Positions 1-9,099 of a stretch of DNA of 64,000 nucleotides are shown here, in pieces. A model generated the notes under the pieces. The model was not told the DNA's origin and did no database searches. It saw only the letters and a program-made list of their open reading frames with translations. This DNA comes from an uncultured Desulfobacterales bacterium (lineage in GTDB: Bacteria; Desulfobacterota; Desulfobulbia; Desulfobulbales; Desulfocapsaceae), in contig CALGIJ010000004.1 in the NCBI GenBank assembly GCA_937915545.1, positions 248,001-312,000 of the forward strand, in the 5' to 3' direction. Positions within the stretch are counted from its first letter, which is position 1. Each line of letters opens with the position of its first letter. The position numbers and the translations under genes are program-made.

Positions 1-500
1 CCCCGCCGCTTGCCGCCCTGCTTGATGGTCTCGGTGGCGGCGTCGAAGACCGCGGCGAAGGAGAGCGGGCCGGAAGCGACCCCCTGGGTGGAGCGCACCG
101 AGGCATTCTTGGAACGCAGCCGCGAGAAGGAATAGCCGGTCCCACCACCGGTCTTGTGCACCAGGGCGCCGTTACGGATGGCGGAGAAGATGCCGTCCAT
201 GGAGTCCGGCACCGGCAGGACGAAGCAGGCGGAGAGCTGGCCGAGGTCGGTGCCGGCGTTCATCAGGCAAGGTGAGTTGGGGAGAAAGTCGAGGTGGTAG
301 ATCATGCGAAAAAAGGTCTCGCGCAGCTCCTCGTAGAGGCCACGCGGGCGATCGATCTCGGCCACGGCATCGGCGACACGGCGCACCAGCGTTTCCCAGG
401 TTTCGGTGACATTTCCCTCGCTGTCCTTGAGGTAGTATCTTCTTGCCAGAACCGTTTCCGCGGTCGCGGTCAACACCTGCTTGGCCATATCCGGAGTCAT
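1..500 (-). CDS. nrdJ: Adenosylcobalamin-dependent ribonucleotide reductase (class II), N-terminal part
   Basis: The reading frame begins at an ATG at 498-500 on the minus strand and runs off the left edge, so only about 166 N-terminal residues are visible. It contains segments typical of the class II alpha subunit: PNSPCLMNAG, then LGQLSACFVLPVPDSM, then HKTGGGTGYSFSRLR. The Cys in SACFV corresponds to one of the redox-active pair. The enzyme reduces ribonucleotides to deoxyribonucleotides in the cytoplasm using B12 and needs no oxygen, which fits an anaerobe. The promoter upstream carries two boxes resembling NrdR sites. The remainder of the protein, with the radical-chemistry residues, is outside the window. 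Confidence 0.93.
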   Translation of the reverse strand, partial: MTPDMAKQVLTATAETVLARRYYLKDSEGNVTETWETLVRRVADAVAEIDRPRGLYEELRETFFRMIYHLDFLPNSPCLMNAGTDLGQLSACFVLPVPDSMDGIFSAIRNGALVHKTGGGTGYSFSRLRSKNASVRSTQGVASGPLSFAAVFDAATETIKQGGKRR

Positions 501-635
501 GAAAACTTCTCCTCATCGTGGGTGAAATGGTAAAAAATCGTCGTCACGGCAGCGCCGATACCTCAGAAAAGAGCGCAGAAAAAGGGGGATAAAAGCCCCC
601 GGCAAAATACTTCGAGCGGCTGCCGACAATCGCTG

Positions 636-664
636 TATATACCCCACATTTATGGTCCACTCAA
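636..664 (-). promoter_or_regulatory. Predicted sigma-70-type promoter for nrdJ
   Basis: On the minus strand a TTGAGT -35 hexamer (659-664) and a TATATA -10 hexamer (636-641) are separated by exactly 17 bp. The nrdJ start codon lies about 135 bp downstream. The same pair of hexamers at the same spacing recurs upstream of the tRNA-Arg gene in this window. Confidence 0.55.
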
Positions 665-687
665 TATCATTCTACAACATATGGTAG
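641..687 (-). promoter_or_regulatory. Pair of candidate NrdR boxes
   Basis: Two 16-bp boxes read on the minus strand, ACCATAAATGTGGGGT (641-656) and CTACCATATGTTGTAG (672-687), each agree with the NrdR consensus at about 10 of 16 positions. Their starts are 31 bp apart, the three-helical-turn spacing usual for NrdR pairs. The first box fills the -35/-10 spacer of the nrdJ promoter, so NrdR bound there could block RNA polymerase. The consensus was recalled, not searched. Confidence 0.45.
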
Positions 688-1013
688 TTTTTCTTCGAGT
701 CCCCGATCTACTAAGAAGAATCTCGCCAAGGACGAAGACAGTGGTGGGAAATGCTGCAGAAACGAGCAGGCAGGTGGTCAGGGAAAACGACGGGGCGACG
801 ACTGTGCAAAGCGGAAATGGTGTCCCTCAGGCACTGTCGTGACGGCGGCCAACTGCCTGCCCGCCGTCACGACAATTGGGAACTGGCGTTACGCCGGGTG
901 CGGCCAGTGTGCAATCCGCCACATGATGAAAGGACAAGGGGGAGGGAAAAAACGAAAGCGGCCATGCCGATCGTCAAGCGATCGCCATGGCCGCCGGATA
1001 ATGCCAGGCACCA
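688..1013. other. Intergenic region without a recognisable gene
   Basis: The stretch between the nrdJ control region and the terminator of the next gene has open frames, but none with convincing protein character or a ribosome binding site. I looked for the conserved core of a cobalamin riboswitch because nrdJ is B12-dependent, and saw none. Confidence 0.4.
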
Positions 1014-1048
1014 GAGTCGAAGGCCCCCCGTCGGAGGGCCTTCGACTC
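1014..1048 (-). terminator. Hairpin terminator of the OmpA-like gene
   Basis: A perfect 13-bp inverted repeat (1014-1026 with 1036-1048) with a 9-nt loop lies about 30 nt past the stop codon of the minus-strand gene ending at 1078. No long T-run follows, so the termination type is uncertain. Confidence 0.6.
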
Positions 1049-1077
1049 AACACCTGTCTGGTCTAGACATGCCCCAC

Positions 1078-2307
1078 TTAGAAGCGGAAGCGCACGCCCA
1101 TGCCGAAACGACCGAACTCGGACATGTCGTCCATCTCGTCGAGGGCAGATCTCATCTCAACGAACAGCGAAGCGTTGAAGGTCTCCGGCTCGCCATAGAC
1201 GCGAGCACCAAAACCGGCGATGAGGTCGAGACCGCTGTCTTCGGCTTCGAGGTCATCGTCGCCGTTGGTGATCCAGCCGCCGAGTCCGAGGTCGATGAAA
1301 TACCGGGAGAAGCTGTACTCGGCGAGAACGTCGGCGAGCATGGCGGAAGCGCCATCCTTGCCATGAACTTCCGGTGCCCAGCCGAGCATGCCGAGAACGC
1401 CGAACTGCTCGTTGAACTTATACTCGATGCCGCCGCGGGCAAAGACGTAGTTGGAGGGGTCGAACTGACGGTAGTAGCCGACATCGCCCACGAAACGCAT
1501 TCTGTTGACGCCGGTCAGTTGCGCGGTGCAGGCCGGGGAAGTGGCCTCCAGACCTTTGTCGTCGGCAACCGTCACCTTGACCGTGCTGGTCCCGCACGGC
1601 ATGGCAACTTCGCCCATCAGCGTTTTTCCTTCCACGACTTTCGACGATACGGTTTTGCCAGTTTCGTCGAGGACAGCGATGGTCATCTTGGCAATCTGGC
1701 CATCGGGGTCACTGGAGGTACGGGCGTCAACGGTAACGGTTTCGCCGCAGAAGGTCTTCACCGGCGCGACGGTCATGGCGCACTGCGGCGGCTTGTTGGG
1801 CGGAGGCGGCGCGGCCACCACTTCGGGGATCTTGCTCTCTTCCATCAGGGCAACGTTACCGCAGCCGAGCGGAATGACAAAGATGTACCGAATACCATCC
1901 TTGTCGACGGCAAACTTGAACCCCGGGAAGGGCTTTTCGTTACCCCAGGTGACATCCTTGACGATGCGCACCGTGCCCTTGCCTTTTTTCTTGTAGAACA
2001 TCCACTGAAAATAGGAACCCTTGGGGAACTGAACCAGTTCGATATCAGTCTTGGCGACCTGAGTCATGAACGGCTCGTAGAGGTCGCTGCGCCCGGCGAG
2101 GGCAAATCCTTTGGCCACCTCAGGCATCTTCGACTTGAGCATGGCGCGGAGCTCATCCGCATTCTTCAGCGGCGGCTGATGGAAGGGACTCCGGCCAATT
2201 TCCACGAGCGTTGTCGCCGCTTGGGCAAAACTCACGGAAAGAAGCACCAGTGCCATGACAAACAACGATCCGATGTGCTTTCTCAATTCTCTCCTCCTCA
2301 CCTTCAC
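1078..2307 (-). CDS. Outer-membrane beta-barrel protein with PKD-like insert
   Basis: This 409-residue protein starts with a signal peptide (hydrophobic stretch at about residues 13-30, cleavage near SFAQA). A roughly 140-residue N-terminal region follows, then a proline hinge and a PKD/Ig-like segment (PPPNKPPQCAMTVAP, then SSDPDGQIAKMTI). The C-terminal half, from about residue 265, alternates polar and apolar residues as in an eight-stranded barrel and ends in VRFRF, with the terminal aromatic residue expected of BAM substrates. A structural OmpA/porin-like envelope protein is likely, but the precise role is unknown. It is transcribed alone, divergently from the YrbL-like gene, and ends in a hairpin. 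Confidence 0.72.
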   Translation of the reverse strand: MKVRRRELRKHIGSLFVMALVLLSVSFAQAATTLVEIGRSPFHQPPLKNADELRAMLKSKMPEVAKGFALAGRSDLYEPFMTQVAKTDIELVQFPKGSYFQWMFYKKKGKGTVRIVKDVTWGNEKPFPGFKFAVDKDGIRYIFVIPLGCGNVALMEESKIPEVVAAPPPPNKPPQCAMTVAPVKTFCGETVTVDARTSSDPDGQIAKMTIAVLDETGKTVSSKVVEGKTLMGEVAMPCGTSTVKVTVADDKGLEATSPACTAQLTGVNRMRFVGDVGYYRQFDPSNYVFARGGIEYKFNEQFGVLGMLGWAPEVHGKDGASAMLADVLAEYSFSRYFIDLGLGGWITNGDDDLEAEDSGLDLIAGFGARVYGEPETFNASLFVEMRSALDEMDDMSEFGRFGMGVRFRF

Positions 2308-2576
2308 AGGTTACAGGAATTTATGGTTTACTGTCTCTTTCTCCACACCCTTGTCAATTTTGCCCGATACTACCTCGGATACTCAATTTTTTCTAGAATC
2401 ATTTACTCGGAACGCGCGCCGAAGCAAGATATTTCTCATAAAAAAGCACATTCCCCGCTACAGCCTCGCCGGCGCCGGGCGCAACCACCCGCCCCGCTAC
2501 CGAAAAAGCGTTGTATCGCCAGCGCCTTCCAGGTACTCTCGGTCGCAGCGACGTTTTTTCCTATGAGATAAGCATC

Positions 2577-3184
2577 ATGTTCCGATTTTTCCAGAAAAAA
2601 AATCCCCCCTTGCCCTTGATGGAACCCTTCTCATCGGCCAAGGCGGGGTGCGCAGTGTCTATCGCCACCCTTGCGACGACGACAAATGCGTCAAAATTCT
2701 CTTCAACCGCGCCAAACAACGGGCGGTGCGACGGGAAGAGCGCTACCTCGCGCGCTATTGGAAAGAGGGCAAGCCTTTCGACCACCTCAGCCGCTATTTC
2801 GGAACCTGCGCGACAACTCTCGGCCCCGGGGGGATATTTCAACTCGTACGGGACCACGATGGGACCATCTCCCGCCCGCTTTCCTCCTATCTGGCCGGCC
2901 AGCCGTTTGTCGGGCAACTGCCGGCGGAGAGCATCGCCACCTTGCTGCGGCAGCTGCGCAGCCACCTCCTCTCCCACCGAATCATCGTCTGCGATCCCGC
3001 CCCGGGCAACATCGTTGTCAATTTCCCCTCGCCAGAAGCTCCGCGTCTGGTGCTCGTCGACGGCATCGGCACCCCCCACTTCATCAAGATCGCCGATTAC
3101 TGGGGAGGGGCCGCAGAGAAGATCATCGAAAAAAAGTGGCGCTATCATGTAGAGGACAATCCTTCCCTGGCCGGAATCTTCTGA
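2577..3184 (+). CDS. YrbL-family protein, apparently frameshifted near its start
   Basis: The frame ending at 3184 encodes a YrbL-like protein (PhoP-network YrbL family, distantly kinase-like), with a Gly-rich segment, YRHPCDDDKCVKIL, and HRIIVCDPAPGNIVVNF resembling the catalytic-loop region. The only start in that frame is GTG at 2648. That would remove conserved upstream residues (LDGTLLIGQGG) that are still encoded there. An ATG at 2577 opens the preceding frame (MFRFFQKK). The two join in frame only if one base is gained at the A8 tract 2595-2602. This could be a -1 slippage site, a recent mutation or an assembly error. The annotated span assumes the joined product, about 202 residues. 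Confidence 0.6.
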
Positions 3185-3427
3185 ACCTTCTCCCGCAAAC
3201 CGGCAGCTATGCGCCCTCACCCTCGACAGGGATTTTCGGGCAGCTTTGCCGTGCCCAATGATTTTGCGTTGCCACTGTCCAAGGCCGGCTGTCGCAGGAC
3301 GAGAGAGCCAAACCGATCCTCGCGGCGTCAGATGGTGGCGACACTGTGGCGAGATCGAGGCGAGCCGGCGACACCCAGTCGGGTCGCAGGCCGAGAAAAC
3401 CGTGGAAGGAAACGAGACCAGCCCCCC

Positions 3428-4018
3428 TCAGATGAAGCAGTCGGCGTAGTGGGTGCGGATACAGTCGGGACAAATGCCATGGGAAAAATCGATATCGAGG
3501 GCGTCGCGAAAATAGCTCTCCAACTGTTCCCAGTACTCGGCGTCGTTTCTCACTTTCTTGCAGACGCTGCAGATCGGCACGATCTGGCGAAGTTGCACGA
3601 GTTCGGAAATATCCTCCAACTGCAGGATGGCGTAGCGCCGGCCACCGTGATTGAAAGGCGAGGCGATTATCGCCATATGGACCTTCCTGATACCCCTTTC
3701 TGAACGCAGTTCCAGCTTGGCCCGCTCCCGTACCACCACATCCTCGCGAAGAGCGCGTCCCACGGCACTTCTTACCAGACAATCACCGCAGTCCCTTGCC
3801 CTGCCGCAGCCTTCCGGGGCTGATTCGGCATGGATGCAGTGCATCACCTCCCCTGCCCGACGGTGCAGGACTTCTCCGGATTCCCTGGCGAGAAGGTCAC
3901 GGGAACTCTTGTTTAGGCAGACGATGGTCACATCCTCGTCGACGAGAAAGGTCGGCGAAGGCATGGCGTCGAGAAGAGAGCCGACCATCTCGGGAAGGAG
4001 TTCGTGAAAAGCGTTCAT
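3428..4018 (-). CDS. PAS-domain protein with cysteine motifs
   Basis: This 196-residue cytoplasmic protein has an N-terminal PAS domain (about residues 12-140: SPTFLVDEDVTIVCLN through RYAILQLEDISELVQL). A C-terminal tail follows with CSVCKK, YWEQLE and SHGICPDC. That tail recurs in PAS and response-regulator proteins of deltaproteobacteria. Within the PAS domain there is a second cysteine cluster (CIHAESAPEGCGRARDCGDC), so metal or redox sensing is possible. There is no kinase, cyclase or DNA-binding domain, so its output partner is unknown. It stands alone with intergenic DNA on both sides. Confidence 0.7.
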   Translation of the reverse strand: MNAFHELLPEMVGSLLDAMPSPTFLVDEDVTIVCLNKSSRDLLARESGEVLHRRAGEVMHCIHAESAPEGCGRARDCGDCLVRSAVGRALREDVVVRERAKLELRSERGIRKVHMAIIASPFNHGGRRYAILQLEDISELVQLRQIVPICSVCKKVRNDAEYWEQLESYFRDALDIDFSHGICPDCIRTHYADCFI

Positions 4019-4339
4019 CCGTTCTGCCTCCAGCGCAAAGGAGATCAGGACGGGGTTTGGTCGCGCGTCCTGTAAACACGTCAGTTGCGTTCACTATAAA
4101 GGAAGCGCTGCGGCAAGACAAGTCCCACGAAGGATGAGAGACACCGGCACGCGCCGCCGCAGTCGCGGCAGCAAGGGAGAGTGGCACCTGGCGCCGCCTT
4201 CTCCCCTCCGGCAACGCACTTGCCACGACCACCGTCGGTCCCGCCTCCTGCCCGCGAAGGGAAAGGCGCCATCCTTCCTCCGCCCTGGGGCGATGACAAG
4301 AACATGTGGCTCACTGCATGGCAATATAGGTTTCCACAA
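4019..4339. other. Intergenic region before the chromate operon
   Basis: No convincing gene was found between the PAS protein and chrB. The short frames here are GC-rich and lack ribosome binding sites. The last 40 bp hold the chrB promoter described separately. Confidence 0.4.
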
Positions 4340-4368
4340 TTGACAACGATACACATATAACATATTTT
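4340..4368 (+). promoter_or_regulatory. Predicted promoter of the chromate operon
   Basis: A perfect TTGACA (4340-4345) and TATTTT (4363-4368) are 17 bp apart in AT-rich DNA. Transcription would start at about 4375, only a few bases before the chrB ATG at 4378, so the mRNA would be almost leaderless. This fits the absence of a clear Shine-Dalgarno sequence. Confidence 0.5.
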
Positions 4369-4377
4369 TTGTTCACT

Positions 4378-5346
4378 ATGAAAAACAAATGGATTCTCTT
4401 CTCATACTCGATCCCCGCCGCCAATGCCAAGGCACGGATGCGCACCTGGCGCCGCATCTCGGCCATTGGCGCGGCACAGCTGAAAACCGGACTGCAGATT
4501 CTTCCTCACCGCGAGGAACTGCTCGAAAGCGTCACCTGGTTGATCGGCGAGGTAAACAGCCTCGGTGGCGAGGCCATCGCCCTGCAGTGTTATCAGGTTG
4601 AAGGGATGTCGGATGAGCAGATCGAAAAGTTGTTCCAGGCCCAGGTCGATGCGGAGTTCGCGCAGATTCAGGCCGAGGCCGAGACCTTGCTGCCGTCCGA
4701 AGCTACGCTCGAGAGCGAAGATGGCATCAAGGAGGCGTCGATCGCCCTGCGTAAGCTGCGCAAGCGCTGCGAGACGGTGCGCGAGCGGGATTTCTTCCCC
4801 TCGGGGGCCGCAGCCAAGACCCTGAAGGTACTCGACGCCATCTCAGCGCGGCTGCGTCGTCCTGAACGGGGGGCGCGGCCTGCCGCCCCGCGCGACAGGT
4901 CTCACTACCAGGGGCGTGTCTGGGTGACCCGCGCTCGTCCCTATATCGACCGTCTGGGCTCTGCCTGGCTGATTCAGCGCTTCATCGACCCCCAGGCCAC
5001 CTTTCGTTTTCTCCTCCCCGGGCAAGCCACAAGCCTTGCACAGGGCGAACTGCCTTTCGATATGGCCATCGGCGACTTCACCCACCGCGGCGAATTGGTC
5101 ACCTTCGAGGTGTTGCTTGATGAGTTCGCCGTGGCCGACCCGGCCCTCGCGAAGATGGCTGAGCTGGTCAAGGCCATCGATGTTCAGGAGGAGGCACTTG
5201 CTGAAGATGCCGCCTTGTTGAAAGCCCTTCTCGACGGTTTGGTCACCCTCAACGATGACGATCATCGGCTGCTGGAAAAGGCGGGGCTGCTTTTTGATGC
5301 CCTTTATGCCGGCTATGCCAAAACGACATGGGGAGAAAAACCATGA
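4378..5346 (+). CDS. chrB: Chromate resistance regulator/sensor ChrB
   Basis: This 322-residue protein has the two-part architecture of ChrB. The N-terminal region reads WILFSYSIPAANAKARMRTWRR, followed by IEKLFQAQVDAEFAQ. The C-terminal region reads VWVTRARPYIDRLGSAWLIQRFID, then FDMAIGDFTHRGELVTFEVLLDEF. ChrB proteins act as chromate-responsive regulators of chrA, and their C-terminal domain also occurs as a separate resistance protein. It is first in the operon chrB - HD - MFS - chrA - rhodanese, which supports the call. ATG 4378 was chosen; an in-frame TTG lies 9 nt upstream. A 249-bp gap before the next gene holds no recognisable gene. Confidence 0.85.
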   Translation: MKNKWILFSYSIPAANAKARMRTWRRISAIGAAQLKTGLQILPHREELLESVTWLIGEVNSLGGEAIALQCYQVEGMSDEQIEKLFQAQVDAEFAQIQAEAETLLPSEATLESEDGIKEASIALRKLRKRCETVRERDFFPSGAAAKTLKVLDAISARLRRPERGARPAAPRDRSHYQGRVWVTRARPYIDRLGSAWLIQRFIDPQATFRFLLPGQATSLAQGELPFDMAIGDFTHRGELVTFEVLLDEFAVADPALAKMAELVKAIDVQEEALAEDAALLKALLDGLVTLNDDDHRLLEKAGLLFDALYAGYAKTTWGEKP

Positions 5347-5595
5347 ACTTGCCGGATTGCCAGCCGCGTCCAGTGCTGCCATGTTGATGAGCGCTCTGCA
5401 CTCCACCCGCTTTCTCGCATGGCCTTCCTTTGCCCTGATGAGGAAGCCGGTGCTGCCGCTGATGGTCATCGGCAGGCCGTCTGGCATGGCGCCCTTTGCC
5501 CTCCTGCCCCACCTCCCCGCCTGTGTTTCCCCAAGGCTCAGCGGCATGGGGAACCACAACTCCTCTCTGTCCTCAATATAACAAGGAGCACCCCT

Positions 5596-6333
5596 ATGCC
5601 TCCCTATGCCCAACATCTCGAAACCAGCGCCGGGCGTACCGGCAAAAACTACCAGCCACTGCATGACTGGCTGGATAATTATCCCGATCACAAAGCGGCC
5701 CGCCACAGTCTTGCCGCGCTTGCCGACAACCGCGCCTACGTCGAAAAGACCTGGGGGGGAGAGGCGGTCAGCGAGTTTTTTCTCCATGTCGCCGAAGACC
5801 TGCTGATGAAGGAAATCGCCACCCTGATCAAGGCAGGCAGTCCCGAGGAGGCGGTCAGCCACAGCACAGAGGTGGCCCGCAAGGCCCTGGAGATTGCCAG
5901 TCGGGTGAAGATCCCCATCGACAGGCACCTGCTTGCCCGCGGCGCCATTTTCCACGACCTCGGCAAGGCCAAGACCTACGGCATGGAACATGGTGAAATC
6001 GGCGCGAAGATGGCCGAGGAACTGGGCCTCGAGGAGGAGATTCGCCAGATCATCCTCAAGCATATCCGTGGCGGAATGACCGCCCCGGAAGCAGCAGAGC
6101 TTGGTCTGCCGGTACGTGATTACACCCTGCGCACGCCGGAGGAGAAAATTGTCGTCTATGCCGACCGTATGGTTGATATCTATACCGACGGCATCGTTCC
6201 CGATGCCACCGAGGCCATGGCCGAAAGCCGGTTCACCGAGATCCTCAGAACCTACGCCAAATACGGCAAGAATCCCGCCACGCTGCAGCGCTATCTCGCT
6301 CTGCACGAAGAGATCCAGGGCTGGATGCGTTGA
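5596..6333 (+). CDS. HD-domain phosphohydrolase of the chromate operon
   Basis: The ATG at 5596 follows an AAGGAG ribosome binding site. The 245-residue product carries an HD domain (RGAIFHDLGKAKTYGMEHG at about residues 115-133, then an ILKHIRGG helix and a later YADRMVD), giving the H...HD...D metal-ligand order. HD proteins hydrolyse phosphoester or nucleotide substrates; the substrate here is unknown. The gene lies between chrB and the MFS transporter on the same strand. That suggests a role in chromate stress, for example nucleotide clean-up or signalling, but this is inference from position only. Confidence 0.7.
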   Translation: MPPYAQHLETSAGRTGKNYQPLHDWLDNYPDHKAARHSLAALADNRAYVEKTWGGEAVSEFFLHVAEDLLMKEIATLIKAGSPEEAVSHSTEVARKALEIASRVKIPIDRHLLARGAIFHDLGKAKTYGMEHGEIGAKMAEELGLEEEIRQIILKHIRGGMTAPEAAELGLPVRDYTLRTPEEKIVVYADRMVDIYTDGIVPDATEAMAESRFTEILRTYAKYGKNPATLQRYLALHEEIQGWMR

Positions 6334-6386
6334 CGGCATCGCCCCGGAAGAGGCAAACGAGTCCGGGGCAACACCTGTAATCCGCC

Positions 6387-7622
6387 ATGAATGACGCTTC
6401 TTCCAATATCGTTCTGCTCTTTTGCACCAGGGTCATCAGGCTGTTTGCCTATGGCTTCATTTCGGTGGTGCTCGCCCTCTATCTTGCCGCCACCGGTTTG
6501 AGCCCCGCCGGGGTTGGGGCGATCCTCTCCGCCACCCTGGCCGGCGACATTGCCGTTTCTCTTGGGGTGACGGTGGTGGCTGATCGGGTCGGGCGCAAGA
6601 AAATGCTGGTTTTCGGGGCGATATTAATGGTTCTCTCCGGCTTGGCCTTCCTGGCGACCACCGATCCGCTGTGGATCACCCTTGCCGCCATCATCGGCAT
6701 CGTCAGCCCGAGCGGGGGAGAGATCGGCCCTTTCCTGTCCATCGAACAGGCGGCCTTGTCGCAACTGCTCGCCGACCACAGGCGCACCAGGATCTTCGGC
6801 TGGTACAATCTCGCCGGCTCGTTCGCCACCGCCGCCGGGGCACTGGCCGGCGGCTGGCTGGCGCAGTTGCTGCAGACGCTGGGCTGGAGCGGCCTCGATG
6901 CCTACCGCCACATCATGGCCGGATACGCCGTTTGCGGCCTGGCCATGGCGGTATTGTTCATGTTTTTAAACAGGGATATCGAGATCAGTGGCACTATCGC
7001 GCCGGAGGAAGGTCGTGGGAAGGCGTTCATGGGTTTGCACCGCTCTCGCAAGGTAGTACTCAAGCTCAGCTCACTGTTCACCCTTGACGCCTTTGCCGGT
7101 GGCTTTGTCATCCAGAGCATGATCGCCTGGTGGCTGCATGTCCGTTTTGGGGCCGACGAGGGTATGCTCGGCTCCTTGTTCTTCGGGGCCAACCTCCTCG
7201 CCGGGGTTTCGGCGCTGCTCGCCACGCGACTGGCCGAACGCATCGGCCTGGTACGCACCATGGTCTATACCCATATCCCTTCGAACATCCTGCTCTGCAT
7301 GGTGCCACTGATGCCCCATCTCTGGCTGGCGGTGGCCATACTGCTGCTGCGCGCCTCCATCTCACAGATGGACGTCCCCGCCCGCCAGTCGTATACCATG
7401 GCGGTGGTGGCCCCGGACGAGCGCTCCGCGGCCTCGGGAATCACCACAGTCGCCCGTTCGGTGGGGGCGGCGGCATCGCCGCTTCTTGCCGGATTGTTCA
7501 TGGCCAGTCCGCAGCTTTTTGCCGCACCGTTCTTCATCGCCGGGGGCTTGAAGATCCTCTATGATCTCCTGCTTTATAAAGCCTTTGGCGAACACAGGGA
7601 AATCCCGTCGAGAAATGGCTGA
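6387..7622 (+). CDS. Major facilitator superfamily transporter
   Basis: This is a 411-residue inner-membrane protein with about twelve hydrophobic segments. The loop between helices 2 and 3 reads ADRVGRKKMLV, a good match to the MFS signature D-R-x-G-R-K/R. It belongs to the drug/anion-type MFS group, but the substrate cannot be read from sequence. It lies between the HD protein and chrA in the chromate operon, so it may export a toxic anion or move sulfate-like compounds. Confidence 0.8.
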   Translation: MNDASSNIVLLFCTRVIRLFAYGFISVVLALYLAATGLSPAGVGAILSATLAGDIAVSLGVTVVADRVGRKKMLVFGAILMVLSGLAFLATTDPLWITLAAIIGIVSPSGGEIGPFLSIEQAALSQLLADHRRTRIFGWYNLAGSFATAAGALAGGWLAQLLQTLGWSGLDAYRHIMAGYAVCGLAMAVLFMFLNRDIEISGTIAPEEGRGKAFMGLHRSRKVVLKLSSLFTLDAFAGGFVIQSMIAWWLHVRFGADEGMLGSLFFGANLLAGVSALLATRLAERIGLVRTMVYTHIPSNILLCMVPLMPHLWLAVAILLLRASISQMDVPARQSYTMAVVAPDERSAASGITTVARSVGAAASPLLAGLFMASPQLFAAPFFIAGGLKILYDLLLYKAFGEHREIPSRNG

Positions 7623-7694
7623 TACCCTCGAGGCGACAACCGTCAGGACCGCCGCTCGAACCTTGTCTCACCTTTTGCTCACTGCGACGACATC

Positions 7695-9089
7695 ATGGAA
7701 CAAGCACAAGACAACTCCCGACAGATATCCTTTGGCGAGGCCTTCAAGGTTTGGACGAAACTCGGCTTTCTCAGCTTTGGCGGCCCAGCCGGACAGATCG
7801 CCCTGATGCACAGGATGCTCGTCGAGGAACGCAAATGGATAAGCAACGACCGCTTTCTCCATGCCCTTAACTACTGTCATCTTCTGCCCGGTCCCGAGGC
7901 CCAGCAACTCGCGACCTATATCGGCTGGCTGCTCCACGGCACCAGAGGTGGTCTTGCGGCGGGCATCATGTTCATCATCCCCGGCATGCTGACGGTTCTG
8001 GCGCTAACCCTGCTCTATGCCGGATTCGAGAAAGTGGCGGCGGTGCAGGCGCTGTTCTACGGTCTGAAACCGGCGGTGCTGGCCCTGGTGGTCATGGCGG
8101 TGTTCCGCGTTGCCGGCAAGGCCCTCAAGACCCCATATCTGTCACTTCTCGCCGGCCTGGCCTTTCTCGCCATGTTCTTCTACCAGGCGCCTTTTCCGGC
8201 AGTGATCGTCGCCGCCGGCCTGCTTGGCTACCTTGGTATGAGCTGGTGCCCGCTACGGTTCGGCGATCGTTGTCCGCGCTGGCTGTCAGGCGACAGCGCA
8301 CGCCAGGCGAGCACAGACGAAGGTGGCATCATCGATCTCCTCCTCTCCAGAGAGAATGACGGCCGGTTTTCACCGACGCTTTTTCGCAGCCTCAAGGTCC
8401 TGGCAACGTGGAGCATGGTGTGGCTCGGCCCGGTGCTGCTGCTGCTTCTCTTGCTCGGACCAGAGCACGTCTTTAGCACGATTGCGCTCTTCTTCAGCAA
8501 ACTGGCCATGGTCACCTTTGGCGGCGCCTATGCGGTGCTGGCCTATATGGCCCAGGAAGCTGTATCCAGCTATGGCTGGCTGCACCCCGGCGAAATGCTC
8601 GATGGCCTGGCCCTCGCCGAAACCACCCCCGGCCCGCTCATTCAGGTGGTGCAGTTTGTCGGTTTCCTCGCCGCTTTCCGCGATCCTGGCCTGCTCAACC
8701 CCTATGTGGCCGGCACGCTCGGCGCCCTGCTAACCGTCTGGGTGACCTTCGCCCCTTGTTTTCTGTGGATCTTCCTTGGGGCACCCTATGTCGAACAGCT
8801 CCGCCATAATCGGCTGCTCAACGGCGCCCTCTCCGGCATCACTGCCGCCGTGGTCGGGGTCGTCCTGAATTTATCGCTCTGGTTTGGGCTGAATGCCCTC
8901 TTTGCAGAGACTCATCCGACCTATGCCCTGGGGGCAACCATCCCCGTCCCTGTCCTGGCCAGCGCCGACTGGTTCGGCCTGGTTTTGGCGGCGATGGCAT
9001 TTCTTGCCATGAAGTTCGGCAAGCTCGGCATGATCACCGTCCTGGCCGCCTGTGCGGGCCTGGGATTTCTTTGGAAACTCTTGTACTAG
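7695..9089 (+). CDS. chrA: Chromate efflux transporter ChrA (long, two-domain form)
   Basis: This 464-residue membrane protein consists of two homologous CHR domains, each opening with a conserved FGGPA/FGG motif: WTKLGFLSFGGPAGQIALMH near residue 15 and KLAMVTFGGAYAVLAYMAQE near residue 270. LPGPEAQQLATYIGW and ETTPGPLIQVVQFVGF are the matching second motifs of each half. ChrA exports chromate from the cytoplasm. It is preceded by the MFS gene and followed 10 nt later by the rhodanese gene, in the operon headed by chrB. Confidence 0.93.
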   Translation: MEQAQDNSRQISFGEAFKVWTKLGFLSFGGPAGQIALMHRMLVEERKWISNDRFLHALNYCHLLPGPEAQQLATYIGWLLHGTRGGLAAGIMFIIPGMLTVLALTLLYAGFEKVAAVQALFYGLKPAVLALVVMAVFRVAGKALKTPYLSLLAGLAFLAMFFYQAPFPAVIVAAGLLGYLGMSWCPLRFGDRCPRWLSGDSARQASTDEGGIIDLLLSRENDGRFSPTLFRSLKVLATWSMVWLGPVLLLLLLLGPEHVFSTIALFFSKLAMVTFGGAYAVLAYMAQEAVSSYGWLHPGEMLDGLALAETTPGPLIQVVQFVGFLAAFRDPGLLNPYVAGTLGALLTVWVTFAPCFLWIFLGAPYVEQLRHNRLLNGALSGITAAVVGVVLNLSLWFGLNALFAETHPTYALGATIPVPVLASADWFGLVLAAMAFLAMKFGKLGMITVLAACAGLGFLWKLLY

Positions 9090-9099
9090 GGAGACAACA

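Noticed and set aside
501..1013. Cobalamin riboswitch upstream of nrdJ
   Set aside because: It was expected from gene function, but the conserved B12-box core is not visible.
751..2571. A 606-codon plus-strand frame
   Set aside because: It is antisense to the OmpA-like gene, which has a signal peptide, a barrel C terminus and a terminator; the plus frame has no family features.
5382..5582. A 66-codon frame in the chrB-HD gap
   Set aside because: It has no ribosome binding site and no recognisable domain; the gap may be untranslated spacer.
4843..6339. A 498-codon minus-strand frame
   Set aside because: It lies opposite chrB and the HD gene, both with clear motifs, and is a GC-rich shadow.
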